A DNA stretch of 8,958 nt, taken from positions 1-8,958 of the forward strand of contig JAZSFO010000011.1 of NCBI GenBank assembly GCA_045532255.1. Direction: 5' to 3'. The notes below the pieces were generated by a model. The model made no database searches and had not been told where the DNA came from. It saw only the letters and a program-made list of their open reading frames with translations. Position 1 is the stretch's first letter, and every line of letters starts with the position of its first letter. The position numbers and the translations under genes are program-made. This stretch comes from RGIG8748 sp045532255. GTDB lineage: Bacteria > Bacillota > Clostridia > UMGS1810. Positions 1 to 6,032 of this stretch are shown here, in pieces.

Positions 1-41
1 TTCCTTGAAAATACGACAGTATTATCTTCGTAATTTACTTT

Positions 42-69
42 GTTTCACCCAAAATTGTCTATGTGAAAC
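42..69. repeat. Short inverted repeat in the gene-free left end
   Basis: GTTTCAC at 42-48 is repeated inverted as GTGAAAC at 63-69 around a 14-base loop. No gene is visible in positions 1-268: frames are short, and no start has a good ribosome binding site. This hairpin and the larger folded element at 87-179 are all that I see before the tRNA-like end. It may be part of the same repeat unit, but only copies elsewhere in the genome could show that. Confidence 0.35.
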
Positions 70-86
70 TGCTGTGCACCTGCCAT

Positions 87-179
87 CTTGAAAATTTTAT
101 TAAGATTTTAGTGCGAAAGGTTGCAGGCGGGCTGACGCCCGACAAAACGGACACACTGAAAGCTTTTAAAATTTTCAGG
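87..179. repeat. Nested three-tier inverted repeat (structured intergenic element, RNA or MITE-like)
   Basis: The outer arms 89-99 and 167-177 are perfectly complementary over 11 bp, extending to 13 with one G-U pair (87-179). Inside them 103-113 pairs with 154-164 at 10 of 11 positions, one pair being G-U. At the centre CGGGC (128-132) pairs with GCCCG (137-141) around the tetraloop TGAC. The whole 93-base segment can fold into one long interrupted hairpin, far more ordered than ordinary spacer. It could be a dispersed palindromic repeat, a non-autonomous miniature element with terminal inverted repeats, or a non-coding RNA ending at the terminator just downstream. The sequence alone does not decide between these. 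Confidence 0.5.
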
Positions 180-215
180 TGTCAGGCATTGAGGGTTCGA
201 ATCCTGTCCCACTAA
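180..215 (+). other. tRNA-like 3' end (T-loop and acceptor-like tail), probably a remnant
   Basis: The segment contains GGGTTCGAATCC (193-204), the typical T-loop with TTCGAAT and its closing G-C pairs, followed by a short tail CCCACTA and an A run. The T-stem is poor: GAGGG against CCTGT gives two G-C pairs, two G-U pairs and a mismatch. There is no recognisable D-arm or anticodon arm upstream, and no encoded CCA. A weak acceptor partner exists at 109-115 (TAGTGCG against CCCACTA, 6 of 7), but the enclosed 106 bases do not fold as a cloverleaf. It may be a broken tRNA gene, the tail of an integration site, or chance resemblance. Confidence 0.3.
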
Positions 216-262
216 AAAAACACAGACCATTATGTTATATAAACATAGCGGTCTGTGTTTTT
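216..262. terminator. Strong bidirectional Rho-independent terminator at the ctpA end
   Basis: A 13-bp stem (216-228 with 250-262) has A5 on one side and T5 on the other. The inner arms TATGTT/AACATA (231-236 and 242-247) continue it after a 2-nt mismatch on each side. On the minus strand it begins 7 bases after the ctpA stop codon and ends in a U run, so it should end the ftsEX-M23-ctpA transcript. On the plus strand it also ends in T5 and could terminate any RNA made from the structured region on its left. Confidence 0.85.
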
Positions 263-268
263 GTATTC

Positions 269-1468
269 TTATTTGTTTTTAATGATTTCCAATACTTTTG
301 CAAGCTGTACATCCTCTTCCGGAGTGTAATACTCCAACGGCTTTGTAAGAAGCATTTCTACCTTATGGTCAGGCTCTATGCCCTTGCCGTCTATACACAC
401 ATCGTTTGGAGTGTAGTATTTGGCTGTTGTGATTTTGAGTGCATCACCGCCCGAGAGATTGTACATGGTCTGTACAACGCCCTTGCCAAATGACTTCTCG
501 CCGACAAGGATTGCTCTCTTGTGGTCGCTTAGTGCCCCTGCCAGAACCTCGGATGCACTTGCGCTTGAGCCATTGATGAGAACATACATCGGCAGGTCTA
601 TACACTCCTCATCCGAGTAGTAAACCTCGGGAGGTGTGCTTTTGCCTTTGATTGTAAGTATTGTTCCCTTGGGAAGAAGAAAGTCTGCTATGCTGACTAC
701 CGTAGTAAGCATACCGCCGGGGTTATTTCTAAGGTCAATAATAAGAGATTTTGCTCCCGAGGATATAAGCGAGTTTACCGCAAGCTCAAAATCCTTGTGG
801 CTTTCCTCTGCAAAGTTTGAAAGACTTACATATCCGATGCTTTGGTCTATCATACGGCTGTCGACCGTTTGCATGGATACTTCCGTTCTTGTAACCTTTG
901 TATCAAAGGTTTCTTCCTGTCTTTTGATTGTGAGAATTACGGTATCCTTTTTTCCGTATTCTCCGTCACCGCGTATCATGCTGATAGCCTCGTTGTAGTT
1001 GTCACCGTTTACTTGGATGCCGTCTACTGCTGTGATAATATCTTGGGGCATAATCCCTGCCTTTGCCGCAGGAGCGTTCTTGTAGGCATTTACTATTGAT
1101 ATAAGGTTGTCATCATTAAGTGTGACCTCTATTCCAATTCCCTTGTAATTGCCTGTGAGCTGACCCGATAAGCTTTCGAATTCCTCTTTTGTAAAGTATT
1201 CGGAATACGGGTCATCAAGAGCGCCTACATATGCCTTGAGCGCTTTTGTTTCCAGCTTTTCTTTATCGGGGTTTCCCATAAAGCTGTTTCCTATAATATT
1301 TTGTACTTCCCCCATCTTTCCTCCGCTTTCAAAGCCCGGAGTAATAAAACTTACAATGTTATCGAGTGCGTTTCCGAAGCTCGGCACAAGAATATGAGCA
1401 GAAAGGTAGAGCGCAGAGGTAACAGCAAATGTAAGAAATATTATGAGTAATGTATTTTTTCTTTGCAT
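269..1468 (-). CDS. ctpA: S41 family C-terminal processing peptidase (CtpA/CtpB type)
   Basis: This 399-residue protein is a membrane-anchored serine protease that should cleave envelope proteins near their C termini outside the cell. A hydrophobic stretch at residues 6-30 is the anchor or signal. The family DPYSEYFT block is at 86-93. A PDZ domain covers about 105-190 (AGIMPQDII at 137-145, VDGI at 148-151) and the S41 protease domain about 208-370. The LRNNPGG motif is at 246-252. By alignment to the family spacing, the catalytic serine is S304 in SSASASE, with K329 in SFGKG 25 residues later and Q333 completing the site. The start has GAAGAAGGGG just upstream. It is last in the ftsE-ftsX-M23 gene run, 93 bp after the M23 gene, with a hairpin in the gap and a terminator after it. 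The substrate is unknown; its partner hydrolase is one guess. A symbol of ctpB would fit equally well. Confidence 0.93.
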   Translation of the reverse strand: MQRKNTLLIIFLTFAVTSALYLSAHILVPSFGNALDNIVSFITPGFESGGKMGEVQNIIGNSFMGNPDKEKLETKALKAYVGALDDPYSEYFTKEEFESLSGQLTGNYKGIGIEVTLNDDNLISIVNAYKNAPAAKAGIMPQDIITAVDGIQVNGDNYNEAISMIRGDGEYGKKDTVILTIKRQEETFDTKVTRTEVSMQTVDSRMIDQSIGYVSLSNFAEESHKDFELAVNSLISSGAKSLIIDLRNNPGGMLTTVVSIADFLLPKGTILTIKGKSTPPEVYYSDEECIDLPMYVLINGSSASASEVLAGALSDHKRAILVGEKSFGKGVVQTMYNLSGGDALKITTAKYYTPNDVCIDGKGIEPDHKVEMLLTKPLEYYTPEEDVQLAKVLEIIKNK

Positions 1469-1493
1469 ATAAATAACCCCTTCTTCATCTAAA

Positions 1494-1529
1494 GGACTGT
1501 AAAAATTATATTTTTACAGTCCCATTATA
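1494..1529 (-). promoter_or_regulatory. Perfect 12-bp stem-loop, with a possible -10 box, between the M23 gene and ctpA
   Basis: Bases 1494-1505 and 1511-1522 form an uninterrupted 12-bp stem (GGACTGTAAAAA with its complement) around TTATA. Read on the minus strand, it lies between the M23 stop (1562) and the ctpA ribosome binding site, with no U run of terminator length after it. TATAAT on the minus strand (1524-1529) adjoins it, but there is no good -35 box at 16-18 bp. It may be a processing or stability element, a weak terminator that lowers ctpA expression, or the start of a ctpA transcript. Confidence 0.45.
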
Positions 1530-1561
1530 TGTGTATTTAGAATTTTTTTATTTAGAACTCA

Positions 1562-2722
1562 TCAGTTAAGATACGACATAGGATTTGTGTGTCTGCCGTT
1601 TTGCAGAACCTCAAAGTGAAGATGCGGTCCTGTGGATATACCGGTGGAGCCTACTCTTGCAATAACCTGTCCTTTTGTAACCTTCTGTCCTGATGAAACA
1701 AGCAGGGAGCTGCAATGTGCATACAGAGTGGTCAGCCCGCCGCCGTGGTCTATAACAACATAGTTTCCGTAACCGCCCGAGTTCCAACCCGATATCAGTA
1801 CAGTACCGTCCGCCGCTGCAAATATACTTGTTCCCATAGATGCACCGATATCAAGGCCCGTGTGAGTTTTTACCTTACCTGTAACGGGGTGGGTTCTTGT
1901 ACCGTAGGGCGATGTTATATATGTGGATACACTCGGCCACTTGAATGTACCGCCTGTATATGTTGTGGTTTGCGAGGATGACTGTGTGAGTCTGCGGATT
2001 TCCTCTCTTGCGGCTGCCTCTGCCGCTTCCTGTGCGGCAAGAGCCTTCTCGTAGGAGGCGATATCCGACTTAATGCTATCTATAAGCCTTTGGCTTTCTG
2101 CCTGCTTGGCTTTGAGCTGAGCCATCTGTGCATCGGCATCGTTTTTGAGTACCATGAGACGGTCATTTTCTTCCTCAAGTTCCTTTTTGAGAGCCTCAAC
2201 CTCTGCGGCGTATGCCTTTAACTCATTGAGTCTGTTGTTATCGTACTTGGCAATCTCCTTGACAAGAGATATTCTTGTCAAAAAGTCCGAAAAAGACTCG
2301 GCGTCTGCAAGTATCTCAAGGTATGATGCAGAGCCTTTTTGCAGAAGAAGTCTTGCTCTGTCGCAGTATGAGTTATACTGCTTGTCACATTCTGCCTGAG
2401 CTATTTTAAGCTCTTCGTCTTTTTTTGCAATTTTTGCTTCGGACTCGGAAACATCAGCATTTATTTTGTCCACCTTGGTCTGCATTGATACTACTTCAGC
2501 ATCAATTATGTTGTACTGCTCCAGGGCAGAGCTTTTCTTTTGATTAGCTTGATTTATTTGATTTTTGAGTTCATTCTGCTTTTTTATGGAATTGTCAATT
2601 TTTTCCTGTGCTGTCTGGGCATTTGCACTGAGAGCTGGCAGTACAGACAGAAAGCTCACTGCCAAAAATGCCACAAGTGCAACAATTGCCATAATTCTCA
2701 CAAACATCTTGTTTTTAAGCAT
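1562..2722 (-). CDS. Secreted coiled-coil M23 peptidoglycan hydrolase (PcsB/EnvC-like)
   Basis: This 386-residue exported protein has a signal peptide at 1-35 (hydrophobic core 11-30, likely cleavage after ANA). A long coiled coil rich in E, K, A and Q runs over about 36-245. A C-terminal LytM/M23 zinc metallopeptidase domain covers about 268-382. Expected zinc ligands are H287 and D291 (HTGLD) and H369 (HLHFE). H336 (YAH) and H367 are the expected catalytic histidines, so the enzyme looks active on peptide cross-links of peptidoglycan. The SYLEILADAESFSDFLTR block (133-150) is typical of the PcsB-type coil region. The start follows AAGGAGG at good spacing. The gene begins 24 bp after ftsX. 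In known systems FtsX holds the coiled coil of such a hydrolase and FtsE ATPase cycles activate it, so this is the likely effector of the neighbouring FtsEX. The exact bond cut is not determinable here. Confidence 0.92.
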   Translation of the reverse strand: MLKNKMFVRIMAIVALVAFLAVSFLSVLPALSANAQTAQEKIDNSIKKQNELKNQINQANQKKSSALEQYNIIDAEVVSMQTKVDKINADVSESEAKIAKKDEELKIAQAECDKQYNSYCDRARLLLQKGSASYLEILADAESFSDFLTRISLVKEIAKYDNNRLNELKAYAAEVEALKKELEEENDRLMVLKNDADAQMAQLKAKQAESQRLIDSIKSDIASYEKALAAQEAAEAAAREEIRRLTQSSSQTTTYTGGTFKWPSVSTYITSPYGTRTHPVTGKVKTHTGLDIGASMGTSIFAAADGTVLISGWNSGGYGNYVVIDHGGGLTTLYAHCSSLLVSSGQKVTKGQVIARVGSTGISTGPHLHFEVLQNGRHTNPMSYLN

Positions 2723-2746
2723 AATATCCTCCTTGCTAAACTGGGT

Positions 2747-3643
2747 TTATACCTTGAGGTATTTTCGTATGGAAAAGGCACTTCCGAGTGAACCGATTAC
2801 TATGCCGAGGGTAGCGTAAGAAAGGGCAAAAATCTGCCATATATCATTAAAGCTCAGAAGCTTTATGAAGCTGACTATGGAGCTTTCGCCGGTAACTGCA
2901 CCAGACAGGGCACCATAAACCGAATGTGTTATACCAAAGGCAATTAAGGCGGATATTATACCTACAAGCATACCCTCAATAATAAACGGCCAACGGATAT
3001 AGGAGTCGGTAGCACCTACATACTTCATGATGTTGATTTCTTTTCTGCGGTTGTGAAGTGTGAGCTTGACTGTGTTGGAAATTATGAATATGCTTATGAG
3101 CATAAACGCAATTATAATCCAGAATGATATCTTTTTGACTGCGTTTCGGATTGTGTTAATCATTGATACCACATCGTCTCCGCTGTCTACTCTGTCAACA
3201 CCCTCTATTTCCTTAAGGATTTTTGTTATTTTCGTAGTGTTGGATATATCGTCTACAGTAACATTAAAGGCATCGGGCAGAAGGTCATCGGGCAGTCCCT
3301 CAAACGATGCAAGCTCGTCCTTTTCCATCTGTCCTTTGATTTTCTTAAACGCCGCTACGCCGTTTTCGTATGTTACTTCTTTTGCATATGAGATTTTTTT
3401 GATCTGGTCTTCTATGGAGCTAAGCTTGCCTCCGTCCTGTGCCTCTCGTGTTACATATACCTTTACCTGACAGGAATCGGCAATGTCATCGCTCATGCTG
3501 TTGACATTGAGCGTTACTACAAGAAAAACACCGAGCATTATAAGACATGAGGTAACAACTACTACGGATGCCACGGTCATGAGACCGTTTTTTATCATGC
3601 CGGAAAAGGCTTCCGCAACAGCTCTTCGTAATCTTCTAAACAT
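2747..3643 (-). CDS. ftsX: Cell division ABC transporter permease FtsX
   Basis: This membrane subunit of FtsEX has 298 residues from the chosen start. The topology is classical: TM1 about 21-46, an extracellular domain of about 120 residues (47-170), then TM2 172-193, TM3 220-243 and TM4 268-291. The conserved cytoplasmic block KEINIMKYVGATD (201-213) follows TM2. A GTG at 3655 would add four residues. I prefer ATG at 3643 because AGGTGG sits 8 bases before it, whereas the GTG lies inside that ribosome binding site. The ATG overlaps the ftsE stop by 8 bases (ATGTTTAG), which suggests translational coupling. The extracellular loop is expected to bind the coiled coil of the M23 hydrolase encoded just downstream. 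Confidence 0.93.
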   Translation of the reverse strand: MFRRLRRAVAEAFSGMIKNGLMTVASVVVVTSCLIMLGVFLVVTLNVNSMSDDIADSCQVKVYVTREAQDGGKLSSIEDQIKKISYAKEVTYENGVAAFKKIKGQMEKDELASFEGLPDDLLPDAFNVTVDDISNTTKITKILKEIEGVDRVDSGDDVVSMINTIRNAVKKISFWIIIAFMLISIFIISNTVKLTLHNRRKEINIMKYVGATDSYIRWPFIIEGMLVGIISALIAFGITHSVYGALSGAVTGESSIVSFIKLLSFNDIWQIFALSYATLGIVIGSLGSAFSIRKYLKV

Positions 3644-4319
3644 TTGCGTAACCACCTTTTTCTTCGTCTCGGGTAATGGTTCCCTTTTCTACAACTATAA
3701 CACGCTTTTGCATCTTGTTTACGATGTTTTCGGCGTGGGTTGCCATTACTACGGTTGTACCCCTGCGGTTGATATCCTCAAGAATATCCATAATCTCCTG
3801 TGCTGTTTCGGGGTCGAGGTTTCCTGTAGGCTCGTCCGCTATAAGAACAACAGGGTTATTTACGATTGCTCTGGCAATGGCAACTCTTTGCTGTTCACCG
3901 CCCGAGAGCTGCCTCGGATACATCTTTGCTTTGTGTGCAAGACCAACCATAGAAAGTACATTTGGTACATTTTTTCGGATTTCTTTGCCCGAAGCACCTA
4001 TTATTTCCATGGCGTATGCTACATTTTCCTGAACGGTTTTGTTAGGCAGAAGTCTATAATCCTGGAATACAACGCCTATTGTACGGCGGAAGTAGGGGAC
4101 TTCTTTCCTGCGGAGATCGCAAACATCAATCCCGTTGATAACGATGGAGCCTTCTGTTGCGTCCTCCTCTTTCATAATAAGTTTTATGATGGTTGACTTA
4201 CCTGCGGCACTGCTGCCCACAAGAAAGACAAATTCTCCCTTGCCTATTGTAAAGGAAATATCATTTAGTGCAGGAAAACCGTTGTCGTATATCTTTGAAA
4301 CATTTTCAAAACGAATCAT
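3636..4319 (-). CDS. ftsE: Cell division ATP-binding protein FtsE
   Basis: This 227-residue ABC ATPase drives the FtsEX complex at the division site. It powers conformational signalling to a cell-wall hydrolase rather than transport. Walker A is GSSAAGKST (35-43), the Q-loop Q86, the signature LSGGEQQR (138-145), Walker B VVLIADEP (157-164) and the switch histidine H195. The frame stays open to 4379, but the real start is the ATG at 4319: AGGAGG lies 5 bases before it, and the protein then begins MIRFENVSKIY like other FtsE proteins. The 20 extra residues would be read from the stem-loop in front of the gene. The gene is first of the ftsE-ftsX-M23-ctpA run. No convincing promoter is visible between it and the regulator upstream. 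Confidence 0.95.
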   Translation of the reverse strand: MIRFENVSKIYDNGFPALNDISFTIGKGEFVFLVGSSAAGKSTIIKLIMKEEDATEGSIVINGIDVCDLRRKEVPYFRRTIGVVFQDYRLLPNKTVQENVAYAMEIIGASGKEIRKNVPNVLSMVGLAHKAKMYPRQLSGGEQQRVAIARAIVNNPVVLIADEPTGNLDPETAQEIMDILEDINRRGTTVVMATHAENIVNKMQKRVIVVEKGTITRDEEKGGYANV

Positions 4320-4338
4320 TTTTTTCCTCCTGTTATCA

Positions 4339-4387
4339 AAAAAACAAACCCAAAGGGGATAGAAAAGATTAGTTTTCATCCCCCTTG
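4339..4387 (-). terminator. Stem-loop terminator or attenuator between the regulator gene and ftsE
   Basis: AAGGGGAT (4353-4360) pairs with ATCCCCCTT (4378-4386), one C being bulged, around a 17-base loop. On the minus strand the stem is followed, after GGG, by a TTTGTTTTTTT tract. It starts about 10 bases after the regulator stop codon and ends about 20 bases before the ftsE start, leaving no room for a promoter after it. It should stop most regulator transcripts and let a fraction read into ftsEX, unless a promoter within the end of the regulator gene serves ftsE. Confidence 0.65.
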
Positions 4388-4396
4388 AATATAGAG

Positions 4397-5482
4397 TTAA
4401 AGCTTCATTGTATTAGACCTTAAGTATTTGTTAACCATCATGGCAACCTTGAATATAATAGCCTGATCAAATACCCTGAGGTCCAGTCCAGTAATCTTCT
4501 GTATCTTGTCAAGTCTGTATACAAGTGTGTTTCTGTGTACATAGAGCTGTCTGGAGGTCTCGGAAACATTGAGGTTGTTCTCAAAGAACTTCTGTATTGT
4601 AAAGATTATTTCCTGATCCAGATCGTCTATAGAGCCTTTTTTGAACACTTCGGTAAGGAAAAGCTCGCATAGTGTGGTGGGAAGCTGATATATAAGTCTT
4701 CCTATTCCCAAATCCTCATAGCTAAGTATAAGTTTTTCGTCATCAAATACCTTGCCTACCTCAAGCGCTACTCTTGCTTCCTTGTAGGAACGGGCAATTT
4801 CCTTGACATTTCCTATAATAGTACCAATACCTATTACAGCCTTTGCCATAACCTCGGTATTGATATTGTCGCATATACCCTTGGCAATAGCCTGAAGCTC
4901 GGGAAGTGTGGATTCGCCGTCAAGCTCCTTTACAAGAGCTACATTGTTTTCGTCAATGCTTACGATAAAGTCGCTCTGCTTGTTGGGGAACATGCTCTCA
5001 ATAAGCTCCAGAACAGAGAAGTCAGATATGTGATCTGTCTGTATAAGGAACACAACTCTCTTTGCATCAATCGGAATATGAAGTTCTGCCGCTTTTGCAA
5101 GGATATCTCCGGGAAGAATATTATCAAGAAGGAAGTTCTTGATAAAGTTAAGCTTGTCATGCTTGTCATCATAAAGAGATTTGACAGAAGAAAAGCTTAC
5201 CTGGAGTATATCGGAGTAGTTGCGGGCAAGAGTATCGTCTCCCTTTACGAAGATAATGTAGTCTATCTTACCCATATTAACTATCGGCTTGTATGTAAAG
5301 CCGTTATAAGTAAAGGTGTCTGTGTTGTCTGCAGTAAAGCTCAGAACACATTCCAAATCATTGTTGCTTATACAAGAATCGTTGGAGGATACCACAAATC
5401 CGCTGTCTGTGATAATACCAAGGTCGCGGTTCATAACTTCTTTCATCTGGTGAGCCATTTGCTGAAAAAGTCTAACATTCAT
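4397..5482 (-). CDS. PucR/CdaR-family transcriptional regulator
   Basis: This 361-residue protein ends in a PucR-type helix-turn-helix. The segment about 296-350 includes NNLNVSETSRQLYVHRNTL (302-320) and YRLDKIQKITGLDL (322-335), which match that DNA-binding module closely. The middle, about 135-245, resembles the degenerate GGDEF-like domain of CdaR proteins, with the IARSYKEARVALEVG segment at 229-243. The N-terminal 100 residues are probably a sensor domain; its opening (MNVRLFQQMAHQMKEVMNRD) is like sugar-diacid regulators, but I cannot name a ligand. No membrane segment is seen. The start follows GAGGTG at normal spacing. Its own promoter lies at 5521-5549. A stem-loop separates it from ftsE. 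The target genes are unknown; ftsEX and bofA are the adjacent candidates, and this is inference only. Confidence 0.85.
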   Translation of the reverse strand: MNVRLFQQMAHQMKEVMNRDLGIITDSGFVVSSNDSCISNNDLECVLSFTADNTDTFTYNGFTYKPIVNMGKIDYIIFVKGDDTLARNYSDILQVSFSSVKSLYDDKHDKLNFIKNFLLDNILPGDILAKAAELHIPIDAKRVVFLIQTDHISDFSVLELIESMFPNKQSDFIVSIDENNVALVKELDGESTLPELQAIAKGICDNINTEVMAKAVIGIGTIIGNVKEIARSYKEARVALEVGKVFDDEKLILSYEDLGIGRLIYQLPTTLCELFLTEVFKKGSIDDLDQEIIFTIQKFFENNLNVSETSRQLYVHRNTLVYRLDKIQKITGLDLRVFDQAIIFKVAMMVNKYLRSNTMKL

Positions 5483-5503
5483 CTAATTCACCTCATAATA
5501 TTT

Positions 5504-5549
5504 ACTATATAGATAGTTATATAATAAACTTTTTTGAGGAATTTTGCAA
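5504..5549 (-). promoter_or_regulatory. Sigma-A promoter of the PucR/CdaR regulator, with a possible operator
   Basis: On the minus strand the -35 TTGCAA (5544-5549) and the -10 TATTAT (5521-5526) are separated by exactly 17 bp. The expected start of transcription, near 5514, falls in an inverted repeat ACTAT-N4-ATAGT (5504-5517), which could bind a repressor, possibly the encoded regulator itself. The promoter match is good. The operator idea is speculative because the region is very AT-rich. Confidence 0.6.
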
Positions 5550-5626
5550 TAAAATACGAATGAAATATTTTTGAAATGTATATTTTGTACAAAAACAAGC
5601 AAAAAACGGTCTTAATTTTGGAACTA

Positions 5627-5654
5627 TTGACAATGGAGATTTTGAGAATAAGAA
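5627..5654 (+). promoter_or_regulatory. Weak candidate promoter for the bofA-like gene
   Basis: A perfect -35 TTGACA (5627-5632) is followed at 16 bp by TAAGAA (5649-5654), a poor -10 box. The distance to the gene start at 5694 is suitable. If bofA is expressed by a sporulation sigma factor, the true promoter need not look like this. Confidence 0.35.
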
Positions 5655-5693
5655 CAAATTGTTAATAATATAATGAAGAAAGGGGGTCAAGCT

Positions 5694-5960
5694 ATGCAAA
5701 ATATATTTGTAACCTCAGTAGGATATGTGTTGGGAATACTGATAGTGCTGGTTCTGGCAGGAATATGCCTAAAGCCGATAAAGTTCATACTAAAGCTTGG
5801 GATAAACAGCGTTTTGGGTCTGGGTGCAATATGGCTTATAAATTTCCTGGGGGCATCCTTTGGAATACATATAGGGCTTAATCCCGTAACGGCAGTTGCC
5901 GTAGGTGCTCTGGGTGTGCCCGGGGTGATACTTATACTGCTTTTGCAGATATTTTACTGA
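5694..5960 (+). CDS. bofA: BofA-family protein (pro-sigma-K processing inhibitor type)
   Basis: This 88-residue integral membrane protein is close to the usual length of BofA. Hydrophobic segments lie at about 6-26, 38-55 and 66-86. The C-terminal family motif is visible: N63-P-V-T66-A, then G71 and G74-V-P-G77. In spore formers BofA sits in the outer forespore membrane and, with SpoIVFA, holds the protease SpoIVFB inactive so that pro-sigma-K is cut at the right time. The frame is open from 5673, but AAGGGGG seven bases before the ATG at 5694 favours that start. The gene is transcribed alone, divergent from the regulator and followed by a terminator at 5990-6015. No partner sporulation gene is in the window, so a real sporulation role is inferred from the family. 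Confidence 0.82.
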   Translation: MQNIFVTSVGYVLGILIVLVLAGICLKPIKFILKLGINSVLGLGAIWLINFLGASFGIHIGLNPVTAVAVGALGVPGVILILLLQIFY

Positions 5961-5989
5961 GTATATTGGTTATTGTTATATAAAACAAC

Positions 5990-6015
5990 AAAACGGAGCT
6001 GTTTAGCTCCGTTTT
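5990..6015. terminator. Bidirectional terminator between bofA and rpsR
   Basis: AAAACGGAGCT (5990-6000) and AGCTCCGTTTT (6005-6015) form a perfect 11-bp stem with a GTTT loop and A/T tracts on both sides. The genes converge here, so it can end both the bofA message and the rpsF-ssb-rpsR message. Confidence 0.85.
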
Positions 6016-6032
6016 GATATTGTATGTTTTTA

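Noticed and set aside
109..214. Complete long tRNA (selenocysteine or serine/leucine type) closed by TAGTGCG and CCCACTA
   Set aside because: The closing stem is 6 of 7, but there is no anticodon arm or D-arm inside. The interior instead folds as the nested inverted repeat.
179..493. Open frame of 104 codons on the plus strand crossing the terminator into ctpA
   Set aside because: It starts in the tRNA-like segment without a ribosome binding site, crosses a strong terminator hairpin and then lies antisense to a clear ctpA gene.
4320..4379. Twenty-residue N-terminal extension of FtsE
   Set aside because: It would be translated from the stem-loop and has no ribosome binding site, whereas AGGAGG precedes the ATG at 4319 and FtsE homologues start there.
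5030..5512. 160-codon plus-strand frame
   Set aside because: It is the antisense shadow of the PucR-type regulator. The minus-strand protein has a full family-like domain layout, and this frame resembles nothing.
5669..5674. TATAAT just before bofA as its -10 box
   Set aside because: Transcription would start inside the ribosome binding site at about 5681, and no -35 box lies 16-18 bp upstream.
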